Of a DNA stretch of 64,000 bases, positions 38,129 through 46,179 are shown in pieces (the stretch's first letter is position 1; every line of letters begins with the position of its first letter). The stretch comes from Aeromicrobium sp. 9AM (GTDB taxonomy: Bacteria; Actinomycetota; Actinomycetes; Propionibacteriales; Nocardioidaceae), in contig NZ_LR733304.1 in NCBI RefSeq assembly GCF_902506105.1, positions 2,491,832-2,555,831 on the forward strand, written 5' to 3'. The notes beneath the pieces are model-generated. The model had not been told where the DNA came from. It saw only the letters and a program-made list of their open reading frames with translations, and made no database searches. The position numbers and the translations under genes are program-made.

Positions 38129-39487
38129 ATGAATCTCAGACTGTGGACCGCCGTCACGGCGATCGTTCTCCTCGCAGCGTGCGGTGGCGGCAAGTCCGAC
38201 GCGGACGAGCCCAAGGCCACCAAGCCCGACATCAGCAAGGTCAAGATCGACGGAGATGCGTCCGCACCGGTCAACAAGCTGGCCATCAAGGCCATCGCGG
38301 ATCTGCAGGCGTACTGGACCGATGAGTTCCCCGATCTCTACGGCAAGAAGTACAAGCCGGTCAAGGGTGGCCTGTTCGCCTCGACGTCGGAGTCGACGGC
38401 CGGCCCGAAGTGCGCCAACAGCTACTCCGACGTCCAGGGCAACGCGTTCTACTGCAAGCTCGACGACTCGGTCGCCTGGGACGCCGAGAAGCTGCTGCCG
38501 GACCTGCAGAAGAAGTACGGCGACTTCGTCATCCCCGTCGTCCTGGCCCACGAGTGGGGCCACGCGATGCAGCAGCGGTCCGGGTTCTTCAGCGCCAACG
38601 AGCTGACCGTCTCGTCTGAGCTCCAGGCCGACTGCTTCGCCGGCGCGTGGTCCAAGCACGCCCAGAAGACCAAGGCGTTCGACTTCACTGCGGCCGACCT
38701 CGACACCGCGCTCGCCGGCATCCTGGACCTGCGGGACAACCCGGGAACCGAGGCCACGGACGCCTCGGCGCACGGCAGCGGCTTCGACCGGGTCAGCGCG
38801 TTCCAGGACGGCTTCGACGACGGACCCACGAAGTGCAAGTCCTACAAGGACGGCACACCGATCGTCCTGGAGCTGCCGTTCACCAGCGAGGAGGATGCTG
38901 CCAGCGGCGGCGACGCGCCCTACGACACGATCGTCAACAAGGTCCCGTACGACATCGAGGACTACTGGACCCAGGTCTTCCCCAAGATCTCCAACGGCAA
39001 GGCGTGGACGCCGCTCAAGGGCTACGAGCCGTTCGACCCCGCCAAGGCGCCGACCTGCAACGGCCAGCCCACGACCGACTTCTCGCTGTTCTACTGCGTG
39101 CCCGAGGACTACATCGGGTTCGACAACGTGACGACGATGCCCGAGGTCTACCGCCAGGGCGGTGACTACGCGGTCACCACACTGCTGGCCACTCAGTGGG
39201 GTCTGGCGGCGCTGGCCCGGCTCGACGACAAGTCGGATGCCAAGGTCTCCACGTTGCGCGGCGACTGCTTCGCCGGTGCCTACAGCGCCAGCGTGATCCT
39301 GCACGACCGCAAGGAGACCAGCACGTTCAGCATCTCGCCCGGTGACCTCGACGAGGGCATCAAGGCGTTGCTGGTGTTCCGCGGCGAAGGCGACGTGACC
39401 CGCCAGGGTGCTGGCTATGGCCGGGTCGCGGCGTTCCGCGAGGGCGTCATGCAGGGCGTCGCGCCCTGCGTCACCTACAAGGGCTGA
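38129..39487 (+). CDS. lipoprotein with tandem metallopeptidase-like domains, second one degenerate
   Basis: A 452-residue protein starting at the ATG at 38129, six bases after TAGGTT (leaderless). The signal peptide ends with the lipobox LLAAC (Cys18). Domain A (about 40-250) holds HEWGH at 141-145 and Glu164 (SSELQADCFAG), the ligand layout of neutral zinc metallopeptidases. Domain B (about 265-452) is a homologous copy aligned through EDYWTQVFPKI/QAYWTDEFPDL, FYCKLDDSVAWD/FYCVPEDYIGFD, ADCFAGAWS/GDCFAGAYS and VSAFQDGF/VAAFREGV. In B the zinc motif reads TQWGL (355-359), with the third ligand Glu replaced by Thr. B is therefore predicted inactive, and might be a regulatory or substrate-binding partner. 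Confidence 0.85.
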   Translation: MNLRLWTAVTAIVLLAACGGGKSDADEPKATKPDISKVKIDGDASAPVNKLAIKAIADLQAYWTDEFPDLYGKKYKPVKGGLFASTSESTAGPKCANSYSDVQGNAFYCKLDDSVAWDAEKLLPDLQKKYGDFVIPVVLAHEWGHAMQQRSGFFSANELTVSSELQADCFAGAWSKHAQKTKAFDFTAADLDTALAGILDLRDNPGTEATDASAHGSGFDRVSAFQDGFDDGPTKCKSYKDGTPIVLELPFTSEEDAASGGDAPYDTIVNKVPYDIEDYWTQVFPKISNGKAWTPLKGYEPFDPAKAPTCNGQPTTDFSLFYCVPEDYIGFDNVTTMPEVYRQGGDYAVTTLLATQWGLAALARLDDKSDAKVSTLRGDCFAGAYSASVILHDRKETSTFSISPGDLDEGIKALLVFRGEGDVTRQGAGYGRVAAFREGVMQGVAPCVTYKG

Positions 39488-39493
39488 CGAGCC

Positions 39494-39529
39494 GCACCGC
39501 CGAGGTCAGCTGCTGCTGTCCTCGGCGGT
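39494..39529. terminator. hairpin at the convergent ends of metallopeptidase and MFS genes
   Basis: CACCGCCGAGG (39494-39504) pairs perfectly with CCTCGGCGGTG (39519-39529) across 14 bases. It is placed after the metallopeptidase stop and overlaps the 3' end of the MFS gene, so it can terminate both transcripts. Confidence 0.6.
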
Positions 39530-40978
39530 GAGGGGCTTGGCGATGTTCTCGAGCGACTGGCCCTCGGCCTTGACGCCGAGGAAGATCGCGACGACGCCCG
39601 CACCGACCATCAGCGCGGCACCGACGAAGTAACCGATCGCGATCTGCGTGATGTCCTTGGACTCGGTCGCGTCGTCGATCAGCCGGCCGAACAGCAGCGG
39701 CCCGGCGATGCCGCCGATCGCGGTGCCGACGGCGTAGAAGAACGCGATGCACAGCGCACGCGTCTCCATCGGGAAAACCTCGCTGGCCGTCAGGTACGCC
39801 GCACTGGCACCCGCCGATGCGATGAAGAAGATCACCGAGCCGAAGATCGTCAGCGTCGTCGCCGTGAGGTTGTCGAGCGAGAGACCCGCGATCGCCAGCA
39901 ACGTGCCCGACAGGATGTAGGTGCCCGAGATCATCGGGATGCGGCCGACCTTGTCGAACAGCGGCCCCAGCGTGAGGGCACCGATGAAGTTGCTGAACGC
40001 GAACGCCGCGACGTACCAACCGGTCTGCTTGACGTCGAGGAACGTCGAGAGCGTGTCGCCGTACGTGAAGAAGAACGCGTTGTAGAGGAACGCCTGGCCG
40101 GCGAACAGCGCGAGGCACAGGACCGTGCGCTTGGGATAGAGCGCGAAGACCGTGTGCGCGATCGTGGTGAACGGGATCGTCCTGCGCTGACGGATCGTGA
40201 TGGTCTCGTCGACCGGGTCGAGATCGAGGTGGTCCTCCTCCTCGACCGTCCGCTCGATCTCCTTGACGATCCGCTCGCCCTCCTCCTCGCGGCCGTGGAT
40301 GAACAGCCACCGAGGGCTCTCCGGGACGTTGCGGCGCACCCACAGCACGGCGAAGCCGAGGATCGCGCCGAGGCCGAACGCGAACCGCCAGCCGATCCCC
40401 TGGTCGACGACGTTCGGGTCGGTCAGCGGGATCGTCAGCAGGGCGCCGGCCATCGCGCCCATCCAGAACGAGCCGTTGATCGCGATGTCGATGCGACCGC
40501 GATACTTCGCCGGGATGAGCTCGTCGATCGCGGAGTTGATCGCTGCGTACTCGCCACCGATGCCGGTGCCCGTGATGAACCGGCAGACGAAGTACCAGAT
40601 CGGGCTCATGGAGAACGCCGTGAGCACCGTGCCCGCGAGATAGACCAGCAGCGTGATCATGAACAGCTTCTTGCGGCCGAACCGGTCGGTCAGCTGGCCG
40701 AAGAACAAGGCGCCGAGGCACGCGCCGGCGACGTAGACCGCGCCGGCCATGCCGATGTCGGAGCTGCTGAGCCCCAGGCCGTTGTCACCGTCCTTGAGGA
40801 CGTCCGAGAGGTTGCCGACGATCGTGACCTCGAGCCCGTCGAGGATCCACACCGTGCCGAGACCGATGACGATGAGCCAGTGCCACCGTGCCCACGGCAA
40901 CCGGTCCATCCGGGCGGGGATGTCGGTGGTGATGCGACCGATCTCGGGACTCTTCGACGGCTTCTCGGTGGTGGACAT
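39506..40978 (-). CDS. MFS transporter, sugar/organic-acid (SP/ACS-like) type
   Basis: A 490-residue, twelve-helix major-facilitator protein. Start at the ATG at 40978, with GGGG upstream. The motifs FFGQLTDRFGRKKLFMITLLVYLAGT (about 86-111) and the PESPRWLFIHGREEEGERIVKEIE segment (about 218-241) are typical of the sugar-porter group, and the long loop after helix 6 (EEEDHLDLDPVDETITIRQRRTIPF) is charged. Proton-coupled uptake of a sugar or carboxylate is likely; the substrate is unknown. The N-terminus is cytoplasmic (PEIGRITTDIPARMDRLPW). Convergent with the metallopeptidase gene. Confidence 0.88.
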   Translation of the reverse strand: MSTTEKPSKSPEIGRITTDIPARMDRLPWARWHWLIVIGLGTVWILDGLEVTIVGNLSDVLKDGDNGLGLSSSDIGMAGAVYVAGACLGALFFGQLTDRFGRKKLFMITLLVYLAGTVLTAFSMSPIWYFVCRFITGTGIGGEYAAINSAIDELIPAKYRGRIDIAINGSFWMGAMAGALLTIPLTDPNVVDQGIGWRFAFGLGAILGFAVLWVRRNVPESPRWLFIHGREEEGERIVKEIERTVEEEDHLDLDPVDETITIRQRRTIPFTTIAHTVFALYPKRTVLCLALFAGQAFLYNAFFFTYGDTLSTFLDVKQTGWYVAAFAFSNFIGALTLGPLFDKVGRIPMISGTYILSGTLLAIAGLSLDNLTATTLTIFGSVIFFIASAGASAAYLTASEVFPMETRALCIAFFYAVGTAIGGIAGPLLFGRLIDDATESKDITQIAIGYFVGAALMVGAGVVAIFLGVKAEGQSLENIAKPLTAEDSSS

Positions 40979-41007
40979 GCTGCCCCGATACCCCTGCAAT
41001 GCTGCCG

Positions 41008-42255
41008 TCAATCACCCACGTCCGCGGCCCGCTGCAGCAGCAGGTCGCGTTCGCGCTCGTTCTGCGTCAGGCCGGCGGCCCGCTCGAACTCCGCCCGCGC
41101 CTCCGACGTACGACCGAGCTTGGCCAGCAGGTCACCGCGCACGCTGGGCAGCAGGTGATATCCCTCGAGCGCCGGTACGTCCATCAGCTGGTCCGCGAGC
41201 GCGAGCCCGGCCGCGGGGCCCTCGGACATCGACAGGGCGACGGCGCGGTTGAGCTCGACGACGGCCGAGCCGGACAGCACGGCGAGCCGTTCGTACAGCT
41301 CGGCGATGCGGGCCCAGTCGGTCTCGCCGGCGGTGCGGGCGCGGGCGTGGCACGCGGCGATGCCCGCCTGCAGGACGTACGGTCCGGGCGGGCGGCCGAG
41401 CGACTCGGCGCGCTCGAGGGCCGCCAGGCCGCGCCGAATCAGCAGGTGGTCCCAGCGGGAGCGGTCCTGCTCGAGCAACAGGATCGGGACGCCGTCGGCG
41501 TCCGTCCGAGCGGCCGTGCGCGACGACTGGATCTCCATCAGCGCGACCAGGCCGTGCACCTCGGGCTCGGCCGGTGCGAGTGTCGCCAGGATCCGCCCGA
41601 GTCGTACGGCCTCGTCGCACAGGGCCGGCCGGAGCCAGTCGTCACCGGCGGTCGCGGAGTAGCCCTCGTTGAACAACAGGTAGAGCACGCCCAGCACCGC
41701 CGAGAGCCGCGCAGCGCGCTCGTCCTCCGCGGGCTCCTCCATCGGGGCGTCGACCTCGGCGAGTGTCTTCTTGCCGCGCGTGATGCGCGCACCGATCGTC
41801 GCCTCGGACGTCAGGAACGAGCGGGCGATCTCCTTGGTCGTCAGACCAGCGAGGAGCCGGAGCGTCAGCGTGATCTGCGCATCGGACGACAGCGCCGGAT
41901 GGCAGCAGATGAACATCAACCGCAGCACGTCGTCCTCGACGTGGTCGATCGACGACTCGATGCCGGCCACGATGTCCTCCTTCCGCTCCCCGATCTCGCC
42001 GTACGCGCGGTCCTGCCGTTCACGACGGCGGAACGTGTCGATGGCCCGGCGCTTCGCCACCGCCATCAGCCAGGCACCCGGATTGTCCGGGACGCCCGAC
42101 TCCGGCCACTTCGCGAGCGCGGCCTCGAGGGCGTCCTGCGCCAGGTCCTCGGCGAGTCCCACGTCGCGGGTGATGCGTACGAGTGCCGCGACGAGTCGCG
42201 TCGACTCGACGCGCCACACCGCCTCGACCGAGCGGTGGAGGTCGTGATCGGCCAT
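41008..42255 (-). CDS. ECF42-type sigma factor
   Basis: A 415-residue extracytoplasmic-function sigma factor with a long C-terminal extension. Start at the ATG at 42255 (MADHDLHRSVEAVWR). Region 2 (about 8-75) includes LAQDALEAALAKWPESGVPDNPGAWLMAVAKRRAIDTFRR, and region 4 (about 115-165) includes LTLRLLAGLTTKEIARSFLTSEATIGARITRGKK. The remaining about 240 residues (LYLLFNEGYSATAGDDWLRPALCDEAVRLGRI onward) are the helical, TPR-like domain characteristic of ECF42, which replaces a separate anti-sigma factor. Two DGPF proteins are encoded just upstream on the same strand, the conserved ECF42 context. Confidence 0.93.
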   Translation of the reverse strand: MADHDLHRSVEAVWRVESTRLVAALVRITRDVGLAEDLAQDALEAALAKWPESGVPDNPGAWLMAVAKRRAIDTFRRRERQDRAYGEIGERKEDIVAGIESSIDHVEDDVLRLMFICCHPALSSDAQITLTLRLLAGLTTKEIARSFLTSEATIGARITRGKKTLAEVDAPMEEPAEDERAARLSAVLGVLYLLFNEGYSATAGDDWLRPALCDEAVRLGRILATLAPAEPEVHGLVALMEIQSSRTAARTDADGVPILLLEQDRSRWDHLLIRRGLAALERAESLGRPPGPYVLQAGIAACHARARTAGETDWARIAELYERLAVLSGSAVVELNRAVALSMSEGPAAGLALADQLMDVPALEGYHLLPSVRGDLLAKLGRTSEARAEFERAAGLTQNERERDLLLQRAADVGD

Positions 42256-42315
42256 GCACCGATCCAACCACCCCGCCCGGTCGTGAGCGCCGCCCCTGCG
42301 AAAGGGCGGCCCGGG

Positions 42316-42681
42316 TCAGTCCTCGGTGAGGCTGCCGACGATCTGGCGCAGCTCGGTGACGACCTCGAGGTCGGGCCAGTGCTCGGCGTGCAGGTCGACG
42401 AAACCGCGGGTCCACTCAACGGCGTCCTCGGACGTCGGCGCGTCGATCAGCATGAATCCGCCGACGACCTCCTTGGCCTCCGCGAACGGGCCGTCGGTCA
42501 GCAGGACCTGGCCGCCCTGAGAGGTGATGCGGGTCGCGACCGAGGTCGGCGCGAGTCCGGCGTCGGTGATGACCTTGGCGTGCGACTCATCAGCCACGTG
42601 GGCGAACATGGCGTCCATCAGGCTGGCGGGAGGCTCATCGCCGGCGTTTTCGTTGACGTGGATCAGCACGAGATAACGCAT
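42316..42681 (-). CDS. YCII-related DGPF protein (ECF42-associated)
   Basis: A 121-residue YCII-superfamily protein. The core is MRYLVLIHVNENAGDEPPASLMDAM, the diagnostic LLTDGPFAEAKEVVGGFMLIDAPTSEDAVEWTRGF and a short C-terminal tail. DGPF proteins accompany ECF42 sigma factors and their genes are the usual targets. Enzymatic role unknown; related YciI-like domains act on small muconate-like molecules. It lies 60 nt before the sigma gene and one base after the second DGPF gene. Confidence 0.92.
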   Translation of the reverse strand: MRYLVLIHVNENAGDEPPASLMDAMFAHVADESHAKVITDAGLAPTSVATRITSQGGQVLLTDGPFAEAKEVVGGFMLIDAPTSEDAVEWTRGFVDLHAEHWPDLEVVTELRQIVGSLTED

Positions 42682-42682
42682 G

Positions 42683-43057
42683 TCAGGCCTCCACGTCCGG
42701 GGCGCCGAAGACCTGGCGTACGACGCTCGTGCCTTCGAAGCCGGGCCAGGTGTCGAGGTGGATCTGCATGAAGCGCCGCGACCACTCGACGGCCTCCTCG
42801 ACGGAGCGCAGCTCGTACATGCCGTAGCCGCCGATGACCTCCTTCGCCTCGGTGAACGGTCCGTCGGTGATCGTGAGCTTGCCGCCCGACACGCGGATGT
42901 GCGGGCTGGTCTCGATCGGCGCGAGGCCACCCTGGTCGACGGCGACACCCGCGGCGAACGCCTCGGCCCCGAAGGCGCCGATCGCCTCGAACAGCTCAGG
43001 CGGCGGTGGGCCCCACGGCTGGGCCGGATCTGACTCGATGTAGCTGAGGAATCGCAT
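42683..43057 (-). CDS. YCII-related DGPF protein (ECF42-associated), paralogue
   Basis: A 124-residue paralogue of the next gene: MRFLSYIESDPAQPWGPPPPELFEAIGAFGAEAFAAGVAVDQGGLAP with ITDGPFTEAKEVIGGYGMYELRSVEEAVEWSRRFMQ. It is the first gene of the dgpf-dgpf-sigma unit and has a promoter matching the ECF42 consensus directly upstream. AAGGAGA precedes the ATG. Confidence 0.92.
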   Translation of the reverse strand: MRFLSYIESDPAQPWGPPPPELFEAIGAFGAEAFAAGVAVDQGGLAPIETSPHIRVSGGKLTITDGPFTEAKEVIGGYGMYELRSVEEAVEWSRRFMQIHLDTWPGFEGTSVVRQVFGAPDVEA

Positions 43058-43109
43058 GATGTCTCCTTGTGTCGGTGGCGGCCCGTCCGGACCAGCCTTT
43101 CACCCGTAC

Positions 43110-43136
43110 GTCGACCGGCGCCGCCGGATTTCGACA
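43110..43136 (-). promoter_or_regulatory. ECF42 promoter of the DGPF-sigma operon
   Basis: On the coding strand TGTCGA (43136-43131), 17 bases, CGAC (43113-43110). This equals the ECF42 promoter description TGTCGA at -35 and CG(A/T)C at -10. It lies 52 bases before the first ATG and predicts that the sigma factor drives its own operon. Confidence 0.7.
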
Positions 43137-43185
43137 CGACCTGCGAAAAAGTTTCAGAGCGCCGATGACGGGCGCCCAGCAGCAG

Positions 43186-43202
43186 GTCTCAACCTGGTCT
43201 CA
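43186..43202 (+). promoter_or_regulatory. direct repeat GTCTCA-N5-GTCTCA before paralogue 1
   Basis: Two GTCTCA copies 11 bp apart (43186 and 43197), followed by CATCGC. The same array at the same distance precedes paralogue 2 (44084-44100). One-turn spacing of direct repeats is typical of response-regulator binding. The regulator is unknown. Confidence 0.5.
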
Positions 43203-43290
43203 CATCGCGCGGAAAGCTGCTCGGCCGCGACCCGGTCGCCATACGTTCAGCGGGTACGTCCACTTCGTGATCACCACAGGGGTCCCCGTC

Positions 43291-44052
43291 ATGCGCAAAC
43301 TCTTCATCGTCCTGGTCGCGGCTGCCGCGATCGTCCTACCCATGCAGGGCGCCGAGGCGGCCACCGCGTACACGGTCACCGCATCGGTCTCGACCTCCTC
43401 GGTCGATCTCGGCAAGAGCTTCGTCCTCTCCGGCACGGTGTCACCGAGCGCGAAGGGCAAGACCGTCAAGATCCAGCGGCAGTACGCCGGTGGCTCGTGG
43501 ACGACGATCGTGACCAAGACGCTGTCGTCGACGAGCAAGTACTCCGTCAAGATCACGCCGAGCAAGGGAGGGCCGACCAAGTACCGCGCGGTCAAGGCGG
43601 CGAGCAGCACGCGGGCCCAGGGCATCAGCTCGAGCCGAACCGTCAAGGTCTACCGCTGGCTCTACCTGACCGGCCTGCCCGGCACCTACACGCCGCCCAC
43701 CATCTACCGGGGCTACATGTACGTCAAGGGCACCCAGTTCGCGCACTCCTTGTCGATCAAGCAGGGCGAGTACGCCGATTGGAACCTCGCCGGCAAGGGC
43801 TGCAACCGGCTCAAGGTCTACATCGGGATCGACGACGACTCGGTCAGTGGAACGACGGGCACCTCCTACATCACCAACGGAGGCCTCGACGTCCTCAACG
43901 CCGAGAACACCCTGGAGAAGAACCAGAGCGCGCGCTACGTCCTGGTCTCGCTCGCGACCACCACGATCAGGTTCCTGCCAGGCCTCAACTCGTCGGACCT
44001 CTCCACGGCATGGATGGGCTACGGCAGCCCGCAGGTGCACTGCGCCGCCTGA
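43291..44052 (+). CDS. secreted Ig-like/NPCBM-like protein, tandem paralogue 1
   Basis: A 253-residue exported protein. The signal peptide MRKLFIVLVAAAAIVLPMQGAEA ends near residue 24. Residues about 25-120 form a bacterial Ig-like domain (VDLGKSFVLSGTVSPSAKGKTVKIQRQYAGGSWTTI). About 125-253 look like an NPCBM/NEW2-type carbohydrate-binding fold (SIKQGEYADWNLAGKGCNRLKVYIGIDDDSVSG), by pattern only. There is a Cys pair (CNRL, VHCAA end). It lies next to an almost identical gene with a duplicated promoter. A cell-surface adhesive or polysaccharide-binding role is inferred. Confidence 0.85.
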   Translation: MRKLFIVLVAAAAIVLPMQGAEAATAYTVTASVSTSSVDLGKSFVLSGTVSPSAKGKTVKIQRQYAGGSWTTIVTKTLSSTSKYSVKITPSKGGPTKYRAVKAASSTRAQGISSSRTVKVYRWLYLTGLPGTYTPPTIYRGYMYVKGTQFAHSLSIKQGEYADWNLAGKGCNRLKVYIGIDDDSVSGTTGTSYITNGGLDVLNAENTLEKNQSARYVLVSLATTTIRFLPGLNSSDLSTAWMGYGSPQVHCAA

Positions 44053-44083
44053 CGGTGACGTAGGAGACATCACCGCGGGGCTT

Positions 44084-44100
44084 GTCTCACGTTGGTCTCA
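44084..44100 (+). promoter_or_regulatory. direct repeat GTCTCA-N5-GTCTCA before paralogue 2
   Basis: Same array as at 43186: GTCTCA at 44084 and 44095, then CATCGC, 90 bases before the ATG, the same distance as in paralogue 1. The shared position argues that the whole gene with its control region was duplicated. Confidence 0.5.
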
Positions 44101-44189
44101 CATCGCCCCGAAACAGTGCCCCCGGGCGCCGCTGCGGCCCTACGTTGACGGCGTACGTCCATCGTCGCGATCACCACAGGGGCCCCGTC

Positions 44190-44954
44190 ATGCGCAAGCT
44201 CTTCATCGTCCTGGTCGCGGCTGCCGCGATCCTCGTACCCATGCAGGGCGCCGAGGCGGCCAGCGCCTACTCCGTAACAGCCTCGGTCTCGATCTCCTCG
44301 ATCGACCTCGGCAAGTCCTTCGTGCTCTCCGGCACGGTCTCGCCGAGCGCGAAGGGCAAGACCGTCAAGATCCAGCGACAGTACGCCGGCGGTTCGTGGA
44401 CGACGCTCGTGACCAAGACGCTGTCGTCGACGAGCAAGTACTCCGTCACGATCAAGCCCAGCAAGGCCGGCACGACCAAGTACCGCGTCATCAAGGCCGC
44501 GAGCAGCACGCGGGCCCAGGGCATCAGCTCGAACCGCACCGTCACGGTCTACCGCTGGCGCAACCTGGCCGGCCTGGCCTACACGTCTTCGACGCAGTCG
44601 GTGGTCTTCCAGGGCGACCTGTACGTCAAGGGCACCTATTTCGCGAACTCGTTCTCCATCAGGCAGGGCGAGTACGTCGACTGGGACCTGTCCGGCAAGG
44701 CCTGCAACCGGCTCAAGACCTACATCGGGATCGACGACGACGCGATCTCGGGCACGACTGGCACGGCCTACATCACCTACAGCGACCTCGAGCTGCTCAA
44801 CACCGAGGCGAACCTGGCCGAGGGGCAGAGCGCGAGGTACGTGCTGATTCCCCTCGGGTCCGACGGGGTCCGGTTCGTGCCCACCGTGGTCTCGCCGTCG
44901 CCCAGCCAGGGGTGGCTGGGATACGGCAGCCCGCAGGTGCACTGCGCCTCCTGA
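44190..44954 (+). CDS. secreted Ig-like/NPCBM-like protein, tandem paralogue 2
   Basis: A 254-residue protein with signal peptide MRKLFIVLVAAAAILVPMQGAEA, near-identical N-terminus and Ig-like part to paralogue 1 (GKTVKIQRQYAGGSWTTLVTKTLSSTSKYSV) and a more diverged C-terminal half (LAGLAYTSSTQSVVFQGDLYVKGTYFANSFSIRQGEYVDWDLSGKACNRLKTYIGIDDDAISG). The faster change in the carbohydrate-facing half would fit different ligands. ATG-to-ATG distance between copies is 899 bp. The same ending (YGSPQVHCA) is kept. Confidence 0.85.
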   Translation: MRKLFIVLVAAAAILVPMQGAEAASAYSVTASVSISSIDLGKSFVLSGTVSPSAKGKTVKIQRQYAGGSWTTLVTKTLSSTSKYSVTIKPSKAGTTKYRVIKAASSTRAQGISSNRTVTVYRWRNLAGLAYTSSTQSVVFQGDLYVKGTYFANSFSIRQGEYVDWDLSGKACNRLKTYIGIDDDAISGTTGTAYITYSDLELLNTEANLAEGQSARYVLIPLGSDGVRFVPTVVSPSPSQGWLGYGSPQVHCAS

Positions 44955-44985
44955 GGGAGCGCCGGTGGGGGTGACCCATCGCATA

Positions 44986-45042
44986 TTGAACATGTTCAGA
45001 AATGTGGCTACTGTCTGAAGTGTCATAGTTGAACACGTTCAA
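44986..45042 (+). promoter_or_regulatory. two TTGAAC-GTTCAA operator sites, 43 bp apart
   Basis: TTGAACATGTTCAG (44986-44999) and TTGAACACGTTCAA (45029-45042) are near-palindromes with two-base centres, four helical turns apart, flanking the presumed promoter of the membrane-protein/TetR unit. The TetR protein encoded downstream (45505) is the natural candidate. Confidence 0.7.
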
Positions 45043-45056
45043 AAGATGGAGCTGTC

Positions 45057-45476
45057 ATGAACTGGACCGTCGGCGCGTACGTCGCCTACCTCCTCATCGC
45101 CGTGCCGATCACGGTGTGGGTCGCCACGACACTGGCCCACAACGGCCGCGTCTTCCTGCTCGACGTCTTCGGGAGCAACCGCGAGCTCGCGGACGCGATC
45201 AACCGGCTGCTGGTCGTCGGCTTCTACCTGCTCAACCTGGGCTTCGTGATGCTCTACCTGCGCGGCGGCGGCGAGGTGGCCGACCTGACCGGCCTCTTCG
45301 AGACGCTCAGCGTCAAGATCGGCATCGTCATGCTGGTGCTCGGCGTGATCCATTTCGTCAACGTCATGGTGTTCTCGTCGATGCGTCGCCGAGGCCGCAC
45401 CGATGCGGCCCGCGCCCAGTACGCGCAGCAGGCCACGCAGCCCTACATGGGCTACCCGCCCGCACCCCAGCACTGA
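45057..45476 (+). CDS. three-helix membrane protein of unknown function
   Basis: A 139-residue membrane protein with three helices (about 5-24, 46-66, 81-103) and a Gln/Pro/Tyr-rich cytoplasmic tail (AQYAQQATQPYMGYPPAPQH). Start at the ATG with GGAG upstream. No family recognised. It is the first gene under the double operator and is followed by the TetR gene 28 nt later. Confidence 0.75.
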   Translation: MNWTVGAYVAYLLIAVPITVWVATTLAHNGRVFLLDVFGSNRELADAINRLLVVGFYLLNLGFVMLYLRGGGEVADLTGLFETLSVKIGIVMLVLGVIHFVNVMVFSSMRRRGRTDAARAQYAQQATQPYMGYPPAPQH

Positions 45477-45504
45477 GCCGGGCCGGGCGGATAGATTGGC
45501 CATC

Positions 45505-46179
45505 GTGACCGACACCGCGCCGCGCTCGAGCAAGGCCGAGCAGACCAGGCAGTCGATCATCGACGCGGCGATGGGGCTGTTCAGGTCGGGCGGCTACGAC
45601 CAAGCCACGATGCGGGCGATCGCCGACGAGGCCGGGGTGTCGGTGGGCAACGCCTACTACTACTTCTCGTCCAAGGAACACCTGATCCAGGCGTACTACG
45701 ACCAGATCCAGGCCGCGCACGCCGAGGCCGCCGAGGCGCCGCTCTCCAGCGAGGGTGACTTCACGGGTCGGCTGCGCGGCGTGCTGCTCGCCTGGGTCGA
45801 TGTCGCCGAGCCGTACCACGAGTTCGCCGGCAAGTTCTTCAAGAATGCGGCCGAGCCCAGCAGCCCGCTGTCCCCGTTCAGCGAGGACTCGACGGCCGCC
45901 CGAGAGGCAGCCATCGAGCTGCACGGCCGGGTCCTCGACGGCTCCGACCTCAAGCTCAACAAGGCGTTGCGTGAAGAGCTGCCCGAGCTGCTCTGGCTGC
46001 TGCAGATGGGCATCGTGCTGTTCTGGGTGCACGACACCAGCGACGGTCAGCAGCGCACCCGCGACCTCGTCGACCAGGCCGTGCCGATCATCGACCGGAT
46101 GCTGCGACTGACCCGGCTGCCGGGCGTACGCGGTGTCGTCGACGACATCGTGGGCCTGATCCACCTGATCCGGCCCTAG
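45505..46179 (+). CDS. TetR-family regulator, probable autorepressor of the 45-kb unit
   Basis: A 224-residue TetR protein starting at a GTG at 45505, seven bases after TAGATT and without a ribosome site, so leaderless. Helix-turn-helix (about 12-58): EQTRQSIIDAAMGLFRSGGYDQATMRAIADEAGVSVGNAYYYF. The C-terminal ligand domain is aromatic and acid-rich (YHEFAGKFFKNAAEPSSPLSPF). It follows the membrane-protein gene; two TTGAAC/GTTCAA sites lie before that gene and would be bound by this repressor. The inducer is unknown. Confidence 0.9.
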   Translation: MTDTAPRSSKAEQTRQSIIDAAMGLFRSGGYDQATMRAIADEAGVSVGNAYYYFSSKEHLIQAYYDQIQAAHAEAAEAPLSSEGDFTGRLRGVLLAWVDVAEPYHEFAGKFFKNAAEPSSPLSPFSEDSTAAREAAIELHGRVLDGSDLKLNKALREELPELLWLLQMGIVLFWVHDTSDGQQRTRDLVDQAVPIIDRMLRLTRLPGVRGVVDDIVGLIHLIRP

